Source of the DNA: Rheinheimera faecalis
GTDB lineage: Bacteria > Pseudomonadota > Gammaproteobacteria > Enterobacterales > Alteromonadaceae
Direction of reading: 5' to 3'
Length of the DNA: 64,000 nt
Assembly (NCBI RefSeq): GCF_021290965.1
Contig: NZ_JAJOYT010000002.1
Location: 496,001 to 560,000, forward strand
Position numbers and translations under genes: made by a program
In this document: positions 8,894-17,847 of the stretch, in pieces
Numbering within the stretch: position 1 is the first letter of the stretch
Layout of the letters: each line of letters begins with the position of its first letter
The notes under the pieces: model-generated
The model's database searches: none
Seen by the model: the letters and a program-made list of their open reading frames with translations, nothing else
Told to the model about the DNA's origin: nothing

Positions 8894-10120
8894 TTGGATT
8901 CCGCCAGTTTTATTGAAAAACGCCGTTTTATCGTCAAGCTTGGCAAAATGCTGCATAAGTTTGGTACTCCGGCTTATCGTTTGGAAGCCCATTTGCAGGA
9001 AGTGGCAAAACTGCTGCAGATAGGGGGCTCTTTTGCTATTACGCCTACTGTGCTGACTTTTGTGCTTTGGATCCCAGGCGATGAAAATGAATACACTCAT
9101 ATCTCCCGTGTGACCCCAGGAGAACTGGATTTAGGTGCTTTATCTTACACAGATGAGCTGGTGGATGCGCTCGCCAGCAGCAAGCTGACATTGCAGGATG
9201 TGAATCAGCGGCTGGATCAAATAGCAGCTGCGCCCAACCCTTATTCACGTTGGGCTACCTTTGCGGCTTTCGGTGCCGCAGGGGGCGCTTTTGCCATGTT
9301 AATGCGTGCCAGCTGGCACGACGTATTCTGGGCCACTGTACTGAGCCTTATCGTGTATTTGTTTGTTCTCTGGTCAATGAAGTCACGCCGGGTGGCTCAT
9401 ATGCTGGAGCCGTTAGTGGCTTTAGTGTCTGCTATGCTGGCAACAGCCGTGGCTGTTTATATTGATCCTATGATCAATGTGCCTTTGGTCGTACTGTCCG
9501 CCATTATTGTATTTATTCCAGGCCTGGCCTTAACGCTGGGATTAGCAGAGCTGGCAGCCCGTCATTTGGTCTCAGGCACAGCACGGGTGATGGATGCAGT
9601 CATGTTGCTGTTTAAGCTGTATTTTGGTGCCTTTTTGGGGGTAGCTTTAGGGCAAGTGTTGTTTGGACAAATTCCGCCGCAAATCGCGCCTTCAGTACCG
9701 CAGTGGACCAGCTGGCTGGCTGTAGCTATTTTATGTGGCAGTTTAGTCGTGGTGTTTAAAGCAAGGTTGCGGCATGCGCTTTGGGGTCTGCTCTCTGGTT
9801 TTATTGCTTACGCTGCCAGTTTATGGGGCGCATATTACCTGGGATTAGCGTTAGGAGCTTTTGTCGGTGCTTTTGCTGTGGGTTTATACGGTAACTTGTT
9901 TAACCGATTGATGAATGCGCCTGCCAGCATAGTCTCTTTGCAGGGCATGATAGTGCTGGTGCCAGGCAGTAAAACCTATATTGGCTTAAATGCTTTTGTT
10001 TCAGGCCAGCAGATGGTGTCGACTGAGCAATTAGGTCAGCAAACCTTTCTGATTTTTATGTCGCTTGTGGCAGGCTTTATATTTGCTAACGTGGCTTTAC
10101 CACCAAGAAAGGCGTTGTAG
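8894..10120 (+). CDS. ThrE-family threonine/serine exporter-like membrane protein
   Basis: Inner-membrane protein (about 408 residues) of the ThrE/YjjP-YjjB type. The N-terminal soluble part reads FIEKRRFIVKLGKMLHKFGTPAYRLE, as in DUF1212/ThrE proteins, and is followed by about ten hydrophobic segments, so it joins the YjjP-like and YjjB-like halves in one chain. The family exports small amino acids or dicarboxylates; the substrate here is unknown. Start: TTG at 8894 has AAGGA eight bases upstream; a GTG at 8867 would add nine residues but lacks a ribosome site. Single gene, convergent to the HTH-receiver gene. Confidence 0.78.
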   Translation: MDSASFIEKRRFIVKLGKMLHKFGTPAYRLEAHLQEVAKLLQIGGSFAITPTVLTFVLWIPGDENEYTHISRVTPGELDLGALSYTDELVDALASSKLTLQDVNQRLDQIAAAPNPYSRWATFAAFGAAGGAFAMLMRASWHDVFWATVLSLIVYLFVLWSMKSRRVAHMLEPLVALVSAMLATAVAVYIDPMINVPLVVLSAIIVFIPGLALTLGLAELAARHLVSGTARVMDAVMLLFKLYFGAFLGVALGQVLFGQIPPQIAPSVPQWTSWLAVAILCGSLVVVFKARLRHALWGLLSGFIAYAASLWGAYYLGLALGAFVGAFAVGLYGNLFNRLMNAPASIVSLQGMIVLVPGSKTYIGLNAFVSGQQMVSTEQLGQQTFLIFMSLVAGFIFANVALPPRKAL

Positions 10121-10144
10121 CAAACTCGATTTTCGTTATACCGA

Positions 10145-10172
10145 ATAATAAAAAGCTGCGATTAACGCAGCT
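10145..10172 (-). terminator. Terminator of the HTH-receiver gene
   Basis: AGCTGCG-ATTAA-CGCAGCT stem overlapping the minus-strand stop codon, followed on the minus strand by TTTTTATTATT. Confidence 0.8.
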
Positions 10173-10740
10173 CTTGTAGTAACTTCTCTAAGCGGTCTTT
10201 TAAGTCGCTAAATAGCAGTGGTTTTCGCATCAGTTGGACTGTGTCAGGTAAACCGCCTCCAGCTGCAATTTCTGCATCTGTTAAGGCTGTTACAACAATG
10301 ATTTTCATATTCTCGTGGCGTGAAGATAACTTCAGTTCACGGATCATTTGAAAACCGTCCAGTTCAGGCATCTGCAAATCTGAGATCAGAATTTGTGGTG
10401 CCCATTCGCCAATTTTTAATAAACCAGCTATACCGTTGGTGACGGATTGCAAACTGATAGGTAAACCCCAGGATTCAATCTGAAGGCTATAAAGTTGTTT
10501 GAGTAGCTCGTCATCTTCCGCCAAGAGAATGCGAACTGAATTATCAACAGGTTGAGTCTGATTTTTCAGCAGAAGGCGTTCGACAGAAGATTGAGTGACA
10601 CGGCGATGACCACCTGGAGTTTTCCAGGCGTCCAGAGCACCTTTTTCCACCCATAACTGCACGGTGCGTAAAGAAACACCAAGTAAATCAGCAGCTTGTT
10701 GAGTCGACAATAAAGGTTCTGTGTGCTTACTTTTGTTCAT
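10162..10740 (-). CDS. Response regulator with N-terminal excisionase/MerR-type HTH
   Basis: 192 residues. Residues 8-60 are an excisionase-like winged helix (LSTQQAADLLGVSLRTVQLWVEKGALDAWKTPGGHRR), followed by a complete receiver domain from about 70: acidic pocket LLAEDDE, phospho-acceptor in ISDLQMPELDG, Thr in VVTAL and Lys in MRKPL. The order (DNA-binding first, receiver last) is the reverse of OmpR/NarL regulators. No histidine kinase is adjacent, so it is an orphan. It likely binds DNA and responds to phosphorylation; targets unknown. ATG at 10740. Confidence 0.85.
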   Translation of the reverse strand: MNKSKHTEPLLSTQQAADLLGVSLRTVQLWVEKGALDAWKTPGGHRRVTQSSVERLLLKNQTQPVDNSVRILLAEDDELLKQLYSLQIESWGLPISLQSVTNGIAGLLKIGEWAPQILISDLQMPELDGFQMIRELKLSSRHENMKIIVVTALTDAEIAAGGGLPDTVQLMRKPLLFSDLKDRLEKLLQELR

Positions 10741-10843
10741 ACGGGGCTAATGGGTATCATATTTTGTATTTTTATCAATTCTAGACGAGAACACAGGTCG
10801 CTGTCACTTTATTTTTTGTGATTTTCAACCGCTTTTTTTTCAC

Positions 10844-11194
10844 TTATTGCTCCTGACCCTTTGACCTGAAAGGCAAAATGGTAGCACAGGACTTTTGCTG
10901 CGGTTTTGGCGTTGTGCATAACTGCTCTAGGGCATCCTGCATCCGGCTAATTTCTGACAACATCAACTGATAAGCTCTGGTCAGCCGGACCAGTGGGGCT
11001 TTATAGCGTAATTGTTCTGACTGTAGCCTGAATAAAGTTTGCTGAATAGCTTTCCTGCCTCTGTCATCACTTTGTGCGTCAATCAATTCCTGATTCAATT
11101 TCTTTTGTAATGCATCCAACGCAGCAGGGTCTTGTTTTGCCATGTTAAGTAATTCGTCAAAAGCTGGCAGAGGTGAATAAGTGGATGCAGCCAT
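10844..11194 (-). CDS. DUF3135-type hypothetical protein
   Basis: 116 residues, cytosolic, no signal or membrane segment. The LPAFDELLNMAKQDPAALDALQKKL opening and the mostly helical charged body match the small proteobacterial DUF3135 family as I remember it; function unknown. It lies upstream of, and in the same direction as, the HTH-receiver gene, about 100 bases apart, and divergent from aroF. Confidence 0.65.
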   Translation of the reverse strand: MAASTYSPLPAFDELLNMAKQDPAALDALQKKLNQELIDAQSDDRGRKAIQQTLFRLQSEQLRYKAPLVRLTRAYQLMLSEISRMQDALEQLCTTPKPQQKSCATILPFRSKGQEQ

Positions 11195-11331
11195 GAACTA
11201 ACCTATACAAAGAATGAGTGGTTAAGTCTTAGTGTAGACCATCCCATTCAGGCTGTTGTTCCGGCTGGTACTTAAGGTTTTATCCGCAGAAAATAGCTTG
11301 AGATAAGCCAGTCAAAGATAGCTTGGCATTT

Positions 11332-11349
11332 TGTATTGAAAAGTTTACT
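11332..11349 (+). promoter_or_regulatory. Weak TyrR-type box
   Basis: TGTATT-N6-TTTACT against the TyrR consensus TGTAAA-N6-TTTACA: three mismatches, spacing exact. 131 bases upstream of the stronger box, as in TyrR regions that pair weak and strong boxes. Confidence 0.45.
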
Positions 11350-11462
11350 TAATTATTTTTTATTTGAATTTCGTGGAATCCTTTGATTGTTTGACTTTAA
11401 AGGTTGACTTGTGAGCCTTTGGTTTTTAATATGCGTAAATTCGTAATCAATTAAATACGTGT

Positions 11463-11480
11463 TGTAAATATAAGTTTACT
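11463..11480 (+). promoter_or_regulatory. TyrR box upstream of aroF-tyrA
   Basis: TGTAAA-TATAAG-TTTACT matches TGTAAA-N6-TTTACA at 11 of 12 defined bases, 71 bases before the aroF ATG. In E. coli aroF-tyrA is repressed by TyrR with tyrosine; the same logic is likely here. Confidence 0.75.
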
Positions 11481-11550
11481 GGTGTTCTGCTTGCATTTAT
11501 CAAGTAAAACCGGCGCTTTGGCAACGCATGATGCAAACAGGAGCATTGAA

Positions 11551-12633
11551 ATGAGCAAAATAGTTGACGATTTACGTATAGTTTCGGAGCAGTTATTAAG
11601 CCCCCCCGCTGTGTTAAAACAGGCTTTACCTTTATCCAGTACAGGATCTGACTTTATTCAGAAGTCCCGTCAGGAAATCGCCGATATAGTGCATGGCCGT
11701 GATCCACGTTTGTTGGTGATCACAGGTCCATGTTCTATTCACGATCCTGTGTCAGCGATGGATTACGCCCGCCGCCTGAAACAGCTGCAACTGCAATACA
11801 AAGATACCTTGTACATTGTGATGCGGGTGTACTTTGAAAAACCCCGTACTACGGTCGGTTGGAAAGGCTTTATCAACGATCCACATCTGGATGACTCCTT
11901 TGATCTGGAAACAGGTTTAACCAAAGGCCGGCGTTTACTGCTGGATTTAGTGGAGATGGAATTGCCTGCGGCAACCGAAGCGCTTGACCCCATTAGTCCA
12001 CAGTATTTGTCTGATTTAATCAGCTGGGCAGCTGTAGGTGCTCGTACCGTGGAGTCGCAAACCCACCGTGAAATGGCGAGCGGTTTATCTATGCCGGTTG
12101 GCTTTAAAAATGGCACAGATGGTAATTTAAATATCGCACTGAATGCGCTTCAATCAGCTGCCAGCGGTCACAGCTTTATTGGTATTAACCAAAAAGGCCA
12201 GGTGTCTTTGGTGCAAACTGCCGGCAACCCGGATGGTCATGTGATTTTACGTGGTGGCACTAAACCTAATTATGACGAAGACAGTGTACAGGCGGCTTTG
12301 GCTGCTTTGCGTAAACATGGTTTACCTGAAGGTTTAGTGATTGACTGCAGTCATGGCAATTCCAGCAAAGATCACAACAGACAAGGCATTGTGGCTCAGT
12401 CTGTGATTGAGCAGCGTATCAAAGGCAATAAAGCTATTATAGGCATTATGCTGGAAAGCCATATTCATGCGGGTCGTCAGGATTTAGTAGATGGCAAAGC
12501 AGAGCTCTATGGTGTATCTGTCACTGATGCTTGTATTGACTGGGCTAGTACAGCTGGCTTATTGGCTGAACTGGATCAACAGCTCTCGTCACAAGAAACT
12601 TCACAACAAGCTTCGCGTGAAGTTGCAGCCTGA
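11551..12633 (+). CDS. aroF: Class I 3-deoxy-7-phosphoheptulonate synthase (Tyr-sensitive type)
   Basis: Condenses phosphoenolpyruvate and erythrose 4-phosphate to DAHP, the entry to the shikimate pathway. 360 residues; VITGPCSIHDP, MRVYFEKPRTTVGWKG and IDCSHGNSSKDH are the class I alpha (AroFGH) metal- and PEP-binding motifs. ATG at 11551 with CAGGAG; the frame is open 23 codons further up but without support. The operon with tyrA (9-base gap) and the TyrR box mark it as the tyrosine-regulated isozyme. It is unrelated in sequence class to the DAHP synthase at 33.5 kb. Confidence 0.95.
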   Translation: MSKIVDDLRIVSEQLLSPPAVLKQALPLSSTGSDFIQKSRQEIADIVHGRDPRLLVITGPCSIHDPVSAMDYARRLKQLQLQYKDTLYIVMRVYFEKPRTTVGWKGFINDPHLDDSFDLETGLTKGRRLLLDLVEMELPAATEALDPISPQYLSDLISWAAVGARTVESQTHREMASGLSMPVGFKNGTDGNLNIALNALQSAASGHSFIGINQKGQVSLVQTAGNPDGHVILRGGTKPNYDEDSVQAALAALRKHGLPEGLVIDCSHGNSSKDHNRQGIVAQSVIEQRIKGNKAIIGIMLESHIHAGRQDLVDGKAELYGVSVTDACIDWASTAGLLAELDQQLSSQETSQQASREVAA

Positions 12634-12642
12634 GACTTAGGT

Positions 12643-13788
12643 ATGAATGAAGTGGTAAACACACAGGACCCAATGGCAGCTCTGCTGCCGTTGCGTCAGC
12701 AAATCGATCTGTTGGATAGCCAACTGGTTGAGTTATTGGCCAAAAGAGCCTCGGTCACGGCAGAAGTAGGGCGGGTAAAGCAGCAGTATGCTTTGCCTTT
12801 GTATGTGCCTGAACGTGAACAGGCATTGATTAAAGCCCGTCGTCAGCAGGCTGAAGACGCAGGTGTCTCAGCTGATTTAATTGAAGATGTATTACGTCGT
12901 GTCATGCGTGAGTCTTACCAGACTCAGGAAGCAGGTTTTGTCTGCTGTCGAAAATCAGGCGATAAAGTTGTGGTAGTGGGTGGTGCCGGTGCTTTAGGCC
13001 AACGTTTTGTCAGCTTATTCCAGCGCTCTGGTTATCTGGTTGAAGTGCTGGAGCAAGACAACTGGCATCAGGCAAAAGATATGGTGCAAGGCGCTGCTTT
13101 AGTGCTGATTGCAGTGCCCATCGCAGTGACTGAACAGGTGATAACGCAATTACCTGAATTGGATGCCGATACTGTACTTGCCGATTTAACCAGTACCAAA
13201 ACCGGGCCTCTGGGCGCTATGTTGGCGAAACACAGTGCTGCTGTGGTGGGGTTACATCCTATGTTTGGCCCTGACATCAGCAATATAGCCAAGCAAGTCG
13301 TGGTGGTCAGTCATGGCCGTGATGCTGAAAAGTATCAGTGGCTGATACAGCAATTCAAAGTCTGGGGCGCCGTCCTGACAGAAAAATCTGCGCAGCAGCA
13401 TGATGAACTGATGCAGCTTATTCAGGCAATGCGTCATTTCAGTTCTTTAGTCTACGGTGTGCATTTGGCAGAAGAGCAGGCAGATTTGCAGCAGTTGCTG
13501 GAATTGAGCTCACCTATTTACCGACTAGAACTGGCGATGGTAGGCAGACTCTTTGCACAAAATGCGGAGCTTTACGCTGACATTATGTTGTCCTCCAGTG
13601 CAGTCACGGGTTTATTGCAACGTTATCAGCACAGGTTTAATCAACTATCGCACTTGCTCGCTGCGCGTGATAAAGCTGGTTTAATGGCAGAATTTGCCAA
13701 GGGCCAGCAGTTTTTTGGACCTTTGGCTGATCAGTTTTTGCAAGAAAGTCGCCGCCTGTTACAAAAAGCCTCGGATGAACGCAGTTAA
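12643..13788 (+). CDS. tyrA: Bifunctional chorismate mutase / prephenate dehydrogenase
   Basis: Converts chorismate to prephenate, then to 4-hydroxyphenylpyruvate with NAD+. 381 residues: an AroQ mutase (1-90; IDLLDSQLVELLAKRASVT and VPEREQALI) and a dehydrogenase domain with nucleotide-binding VVVVGGAGALGQRF (about 108-121) and GLHPMFGPD. The second gene of the aroF-tyrA operon, ATG 9 bases after the aroF stop. A MITE-like element follows about 30 bases downstream. Confidence 0.97.
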   Translation: MNEVVNTQDPMAALLPLRQQIDLLDSQLVELLAKRASVTAEVGRVKQQYALPLYVPEREQALIKARRQQAEDAGVSADLIEDVLRRVMRESYQTQEAGFVCCRKSGDKVVVVGGAGALGQRFVSLFQRSGYLVEVLEQDNWHQAKDMVQGAALVLIAVPIAVTEQVITQLPELDADTVLADLTSTKTGPLGAMLAKHSAAVVGLHPMFGPDISNIAKQVVVVSHGRDAEKYQWLIQQFKVWGAVLTEKSAQQHDELMQLIQAMRHFSSLVYGVHLAEEQADLQQLLELSSPIYRLELAMVGRLFAQNAELYADIMLSSSAVTGLLQRYQHRFNQLSHLLAARDKAGLMAEFAKGQQFFGPLADQFLQESRRLLQKASDERS

Positions 13789-13816
13789 AGTGTATTTCCT
13801 CAAGTGTTTTCGGTTA

Positions 13817-13943
13817 TATACCCAAAGCAATTGGAGTTGCAGTGCGGCGGCAAGTGTTCGAGACCCCATGAGCATAGATACACTATGCGATTGGGGCGAG
13901 TAGCGCAGCCAACAATGCTGCGGCTTCAAGTGTGAAGGGTATA
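13817..13943. mobile_element. MITE-like repeat, copy 1 (127 bp)
   Basis: Starts TATACCC and ends GGGTATA; ends also share TTGNAGNNGCAG in inverted orientation about 14 bases in. The internal part contains GAGACCCCA...TGGGGCGAG, a second inverted pair. Too short to encode a transposase, so movement would be in trans. Shares most positions with the copies at 15138, 24747 and (reversed) 31622. Confidence 0.85.
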
Positions 13944-14023
13944 CAGCAACTAAAGCTGGCTCATTTCTCTATCGCGCTTTACACTAAAATCTGACGAACA
14001 CTTTTATCTAATCGGGAAAGTCA

Positions 14024-14722
14024 TTGATTTCACTTTGGTTTCATAAGCTACTAAGCATTATAAAATACCTGGCTATTTTGGCTTTAAGCCTGGTGCTGCT
14101 GTTTGCTTTTGTACCAGTGCCTGTCACTGGCGTGATGATTGAGCGGCAAATTCAGGCGCTGTGGAATAATCACAAAAGTTATGAATTGCAGCATGACTGG
14201 GTGCCTTTTGAACACATTTCCGCCGCCATGAAACAAGCTGTAGTTGCGGCTGAAGATCAGAAGTTTCCTGATCACTATGGCTTTGATACGGTCGCTATCG
14301 AAAAAGCACTGGAGTACAACAGCAGAGGCCAGAAAGTGCGTGGCGCTTCTACTATCAGTCAACAAACGGCAAAAAATGTATTTTTATGGACGGGCCGCAG
14401 CTGGTTTCGCAAAGGGCTGGAGCTGGTCTTTACCGGCTTGATTGAGCTGACCTGGGGCAAGGAACGCATTTTAGAAGTCTATTTAAACAGTGTGGAGTTT
14501 GGACCTGGTGTTTTTGGGGTTGAAGCTGCTGCCCAGAAGTTTTTTAAGCGTCCTGCCAGCACCTTGAGTCGTCATCAGGCTGCGCTCTTAGCCGCTGTTT
14601 TACCTAATCCATTACGTTTTAAAGTGCAAAGTCCCTCGCCTTATGTCTACAAACGCCAGCAATGGATTTTAAAGCAAATGAGGCAATTAGCCCCAATAGA
14701 GCAGCGGTTTGCTGATAATTAA
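14024..14722 (+). CDS. mtgA: Monofunctional biosynthetic peptidoglycan transglycosylase
   Basis: Polymerises lipid II into glycan strands at the inner membrane. 232 residues: one N-terminal membrane anchor (about 12-33) and a GT51 domain with [16 protein letters not shown] (catalytic Glu and its motif) and [16 protein letters not shown], plus [19 protein letters not shown]. The start is TTG at 14024 with GGGAAAG upstream; no ATG precedes the anchor. Single gene between a repeat element and a small ORF. Confidence 0.94.
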   Translation: MISLWFHKLLSIIKYLAILALSLVLLFAFVPVPVTGVMIERQIQALWNNHKSYELQHDWVPFEHISAAMKQAVVAAEDQKFPDHYGFDTVAIEKALEYNSRGQKVRGASTISQQTAKNVFLWTGRSWFRKGLELVFTGLIELTWGKERILEVYLNSVEFGPGVFGVEAAAQKFFKRPASTLSRHQAALLAAVLPNPLRFKVQSPSPYVYKRQQWILKQMRQLAPIEQRFADN

Positions 14723-14857
14723 ATCTAGTATGACTTTTTCATGACTTTAGTGTGACTCTTCGATGAAGATTTCTGATTTTTAACGCTTTTTCGATGCAAA
14801 CTTTGTTCAGGCTGTTTAGGATCTGCCGCAACTGAAGAGTTGAAGCGGAGTTTAATC

Positions 14858-15064
14858 ATGGGCAAAAGAACATCTGAATTTATGCGCTCTGTGCATATAA
14901 AAACTATCCAGGCAGATTTGCAGCAAGGTAAAAGCACGGAAGAAGCTATGCAGCATCTGAGGTTTGTCGGCGTCTGTGAGGATGAGTTGATGGATTTACT
15001 GCTTGAGGCGGGTTATAGCGCTGAACAACACTCAGTGGCTGGCTCAGAATACTCCAGCATCTGA
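14858..15064 (+). CDS. Small hypothetical protein
   Basis: 68 residues, charged, helical, no signal or membrane segment. ATG with CGGAG nine bases upstream supports translation. GKSTEEAMQHLRFVGVCEDELMD hints at a helical bundle, but I recognise no family. Between mtgA and a repeat element; a perfect palindrome lies 40 bases downstream. Confidence 0.45.
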   Translation: MGKRTSEFMRSVHIKTIQADLQQGKSTEEAMQHLRFVGVCEDELMDLLLEAGYSAEQHSVAGSEYSSI

Positions 15065-15094
15065 GCTTCAGATCTTTTTTACAAAGATAAAAAT

Positions 15095-15125
15095 GCAAAA
15101 AAGCAGGGACTGCATGCAGTCCCTG
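15095..15125 (-). terminator. Perfect 20-bp palindrome with minus-strand T-run
   Basis: AGGGACTGCATGCAGTCCCT (15105-15124); on the minus strand it runs into GCTTTTTTGC. It looks like a terminator reading leftwards, although the nearest gene on its left is on the plus strand; it may act in both directions. Confidence 0.4.
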
Positions 15126-15137
15126 AATCGCTAGGTG

Positions 15138-15265
15138 TATACCCAAGTGACTTGAAGATGCAGGGAGGCGACAAGCCAGTGAGACCCCAGGAGCATAGTT
15201 GGCCTATGTGACTGGGGCGAGATGGCGAAGTCAACAAAGCTGCAGTTTCAAAGGCGGCGGGTATA
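15138..15265. mobile_element. MITE-like repeat, copy 2 (128 bp)
   Basis: Same family and orientation as the copy at 13817: TATACCC start, GGGTATA end, GAGACCCCAGGAGCATAG and GACTGGGGCGAG inside, AACAAAGCTGCAG near the right end. Lies in the gap between a small ORF and the decarboxylase gene. The rest of the gap (15266-15492) shows no clear feature apart from presumed promoter sequence. Confidence 0.85.
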
Positions 15266-15492
15266 GAACAGGAATAGAGCTGCGTCTTACTGCAGCCATA
15301 GCTAAGATGCTCAAAAACTGTGTCAGTTCTGTGACACCCAGCGCTTCTGCTCTGGTGAATACGTATTCAACTGATATTTTTAACTGATTTGGGTAATTTC
15401 TGATTTTTATGCAGGAAAAACAGGTCGGATTAGAGGAATTTTCTGCAAAATAAAGTATCCTTTGCGCACTTTTAACCGGCTTGGGGTACTCC

Positions 15493-17760
15493 ATGCGTTT
15501 TTACTTTCCTCTGATCATCATTGATGAAGATTTCAGAACCGAAAATACCAGTGGTTCAGGTATTCGTGAACTGGCTGCAGCCATTGAAGCCGAAGGCATG
15601 GATGTAGTGGGTTATACCAGTTATGGTGACCTGACCTCTTTTGCTCAACAACAAAGCCGGGCCGCTGGTTTTATTTTGTCTATTGATGACGAAGAATTTG
15701 GTGGTGGGTCCGACGAAGACACTCATTCCGTATTGGCAAACCTGAAAGGTTTTGTTGATAAGATCCGTCATCGCAATCCGGATATTCCAATTTATCTGTA
15801 CGGTGAAACCCGTACTTCACGCCATATCCCCAATGCCATTTTGCGTGAACTGCATGGTTTTATTCATATGCACGAAGACACGCCAGAGTTTGTGGCGCGG
15901 CATATTATCCGTGAAGCGAAAAGCTATTTAGATACATTGGCTCCACCGTTTTTCCGTGCTTTAACCAACTATGCACAGGATGGTTCGTATTCCTGGCACT
16001 GCCCTGGACACTCAGGTGGCGTGGCGTTTTTGAAATCGCCAGTAGGTCAGATGTTCCACCAGTTTTTTGGTGAAAACATGTTACGTGCAGACGTCTGTAA
16101 CGCGGTCGATGAATTAGGTCAGTTGCTGGATCACACAGGTCCTGTAGCTGCTTCAGAGCGCAATGCGGCGCGTATTTTTAACGCTGACCATTTGTTTTTT
16201 GTCACTAACGGCACTTCAACCTCGAACAAAATCGTCTGGAACTCCACTGTAGCTCCGGGTGATATAGTTGTGGTTGACCGTAACTGCCATAAATCTATTT
16301 TGCACGCTATTATGATGACGGGCGCTGTGCCAGTATTCTTAATGCCAACGCGCAACCATTACGGCATCATTGGTCCTATTCCTCGTAGTGAGTTTGAACC
16401 TGCAACTATCCGTAAAAAAATGATGGCAAACCCATTCTGCCGTGAAAAACTGGAACAAAATCCAGATGTGAAGCCACGGGTTTTGACTATTACTCAGTCG
16501 ACTTATGATGGCGTCTTGTATAACGTCGAAGAAATTAAGTCGATGCTTGATGGCGAAATCGAAACTCTGCACTTTGATGAAGCCTGGTTACCTCATGCTG
16601 CTTTCCATGATTTTTATGGTGACTACCATGCGATAGGTGAAGGTCGTCCGCGTTGTGAAACCTCTATGGTGTTCTCGACTCAGTCAACGCACAAACTGCT
16701 GGCCGGTATTTCACAGGCATCACAAATTCTGGTGCAGGATGCCAAGCAGAACAAGCTGGATCAGCATTTGTTTAACGAAGCCTACCTGATGCATACCTCA
16801 ACCAGTCCACAGTACGCCATTATTGCCTCCTGTGACGTGGCTGCTGCCATGATGGAAGCGCCAGGTGGTACAGCCTTAGTGGAAGAGTCTCTGGACGAAG
16901 CTTTAGAATTCCGTCGTGCTATGCGTAAAGTCGACGACGAATACGGTGATGACTGGTGGTTTAAAGTCTGGGGTCCGGATGATTTAACAGACGAAGGTCT
17001 GGATCACCGAGATGCCTGGATGTTAAAAGCAGGCGAAAGCTGGCATGGTTTCGGTGATATTGCCGAAGGTTTTAACCTGCTCGACCCAATTAAAGCGACC
17101 ATTTTAACGCCTGGTTTAAACGTAGACGGCGACTTTGATAATTCAGGTATTCCTGCTGCTATTGTGGCTAAGTACCTGTCTGAACACGGTGTTGTCATTG
17201 AAAAAACTGGTCTGTACTCGTTCTTCATTATGTTCACCATCGGCATTACTAAAGGCCGCTGGAATACTATGGTGACAGCGCTGCAGCAGTTTAAAGACGA
17301 TTATGATAAGAACGCCCCACTGTGGCGGGTATTACCTGAATTTATCGCCAAGTACCCTCAGTATGAGCGTATTGGCTTAAAAGACTTATGTGATCAAATT
17401 CACCAGATCTACCGTGAAAACAACGTCGCGAAGATGACCACTGAGATGTATTTGTCTGAGCTGGTACCAGCAATGAAACCATCCAAAGCTTTTGCTGCTA
17501 TGGCGCATAAAGAGCTGGATCGGGTGCCACTGGATGATCTGATAGGCCGTATTACCGCTGTGATGTTAACGCCTTACCCACCAGGTATCCCACTGTTGGT
17601 GCCGGGTGAAGTCTTTAATACCATCATTGTGGATTACCTGAAATTCGCCCGCGAATTTAATGGTTCTTTCCCTGGCTTCGAGACCTATATTCATGGTCTG
17701 GTTTGTGAAGAGCGTAACGGTAAAAAAGAATACTTTGTTGACTGCGTAAAAGCTCAATAA
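15493..17760 (+). CDS. Orn/Lys/Arg decarboxylase, LdcA-like
   Basis: PLP-dependent basic amino acid decarboxylase (fold type I), cytosolic, 755 residues. N-terminal wing/receiver-like domain (1-130); PLP domain with HFDEAW and STHKLLAG, Lys401 being the Schiff-base lysine; C-terminal domain with PYPPGIPLLVPGE. From memory it aligns better with Pseudomonas LdcA (lysine decarboxylase; NYSWH.PGHGGGVAY-like and VLVDRNCHKSILH-like blocks) than with E. coli AdiA or CadA, so lysine is the first guess for substrate, arginine or ornithine possible. ATG at 15493 with GGGGT upstream. No antiporter gene is adjacent, which argues against a classic acid-resistance pair. Paired hairpins follow the stop. Confidence 0.85.
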   Translation: MRFYFPLIIIDEDFRTENTSGSGIRELAAAIEAEGMDVVGYTSYGDLTSFAQQQSRAAGFILSIDDEEFGGGSDEDTHSVLANLKGFVDKIRHRNPDIPIYLYGETRTSRHIPNAILRELHGFIHMHEDTPEFVARHIIREAKSYLDTLAPPFFRALTNYAQDGSYSWHCPGHSGGVAFLKSPVGQMFHQFFGENMLRADVCNAVDELGQLLDHTGPVAASERNAARIFNADHLFFVTNGTSTSNKIVWNSTVAPGDIVVVDRNCHKSILHAIMMTGAVPVFLMPTRNHYGIIGPIPRSEFEPATIRKKMMANPFCREKLEQNPDVKPRVLTITQSTYDGVLYNVEEIKSMLDGEIETLHFDEAWLPHAAFHDFYGDYHAIGEGRPRCETSMVFSTQSTHKLLAGISQASQILVQDAKQNKLDQHLFNEAYLMHTSTSPQYAIIASCDVAAAMMEAPGGTALVEESLDEALEFRRAMRKVDDEYGDDWWFKVWGPDDLTDEGLDHRDAWMLKAGESWHGFGDIAEGFNLLDPIKATILTPGLNVDGDFDNSGIPAAIVAKYLSEHGVVIEKTGLYSFFIMFTIGITKGRWNTMVTALQQFKDDYDKNAPLWRVLPEFIAKYPQYERIGLKDLCDQIHQIYRENNVAKMTTEMYLSELVPAMKPSKAFAAMAHKELDRVPLDDLIGRITAVMLTPYPPGIPLLVPGEVFNTIIVDYLKFAREFNGSFPGFETYIHGLVCEERNGKKEYFVDCVKAQ

Positions 17761-17766
17761 GCTGCA

Positions 17767-17843
17767 GGGTCGGAGCCTTGGCTCTGACCCTCATATTGAA
17801 TTCTGAGACCTGATTTGCGGGTCAGAGCTGATAGCTCTGACCC
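17767..17843. repeat. Paired GGGTCAGAGC hairpins, site 1
   Basis: Hairpin A (17767-17790) is GGGTCGGAGCC-TT-GGCTCTGACCC; hairpin B (17819-17843) is GGGTCAGAGCT-GAT-AGCTCTGACCC. They stand between the convergent decarboxylase and LOG genes, where a bidirectional terminator would be expected, but lack T-runs. The same pair recurs at 52354-52475. Confidence 0.85.
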
Positions 17844-17847
17844 CTAG

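Noticed and set aside
15199-15387. A 62-codon frame overlapping the MITE-like repeat
   Set aside because: Begins inside the repeat element; not conserved in the other copies and no ribosome site.
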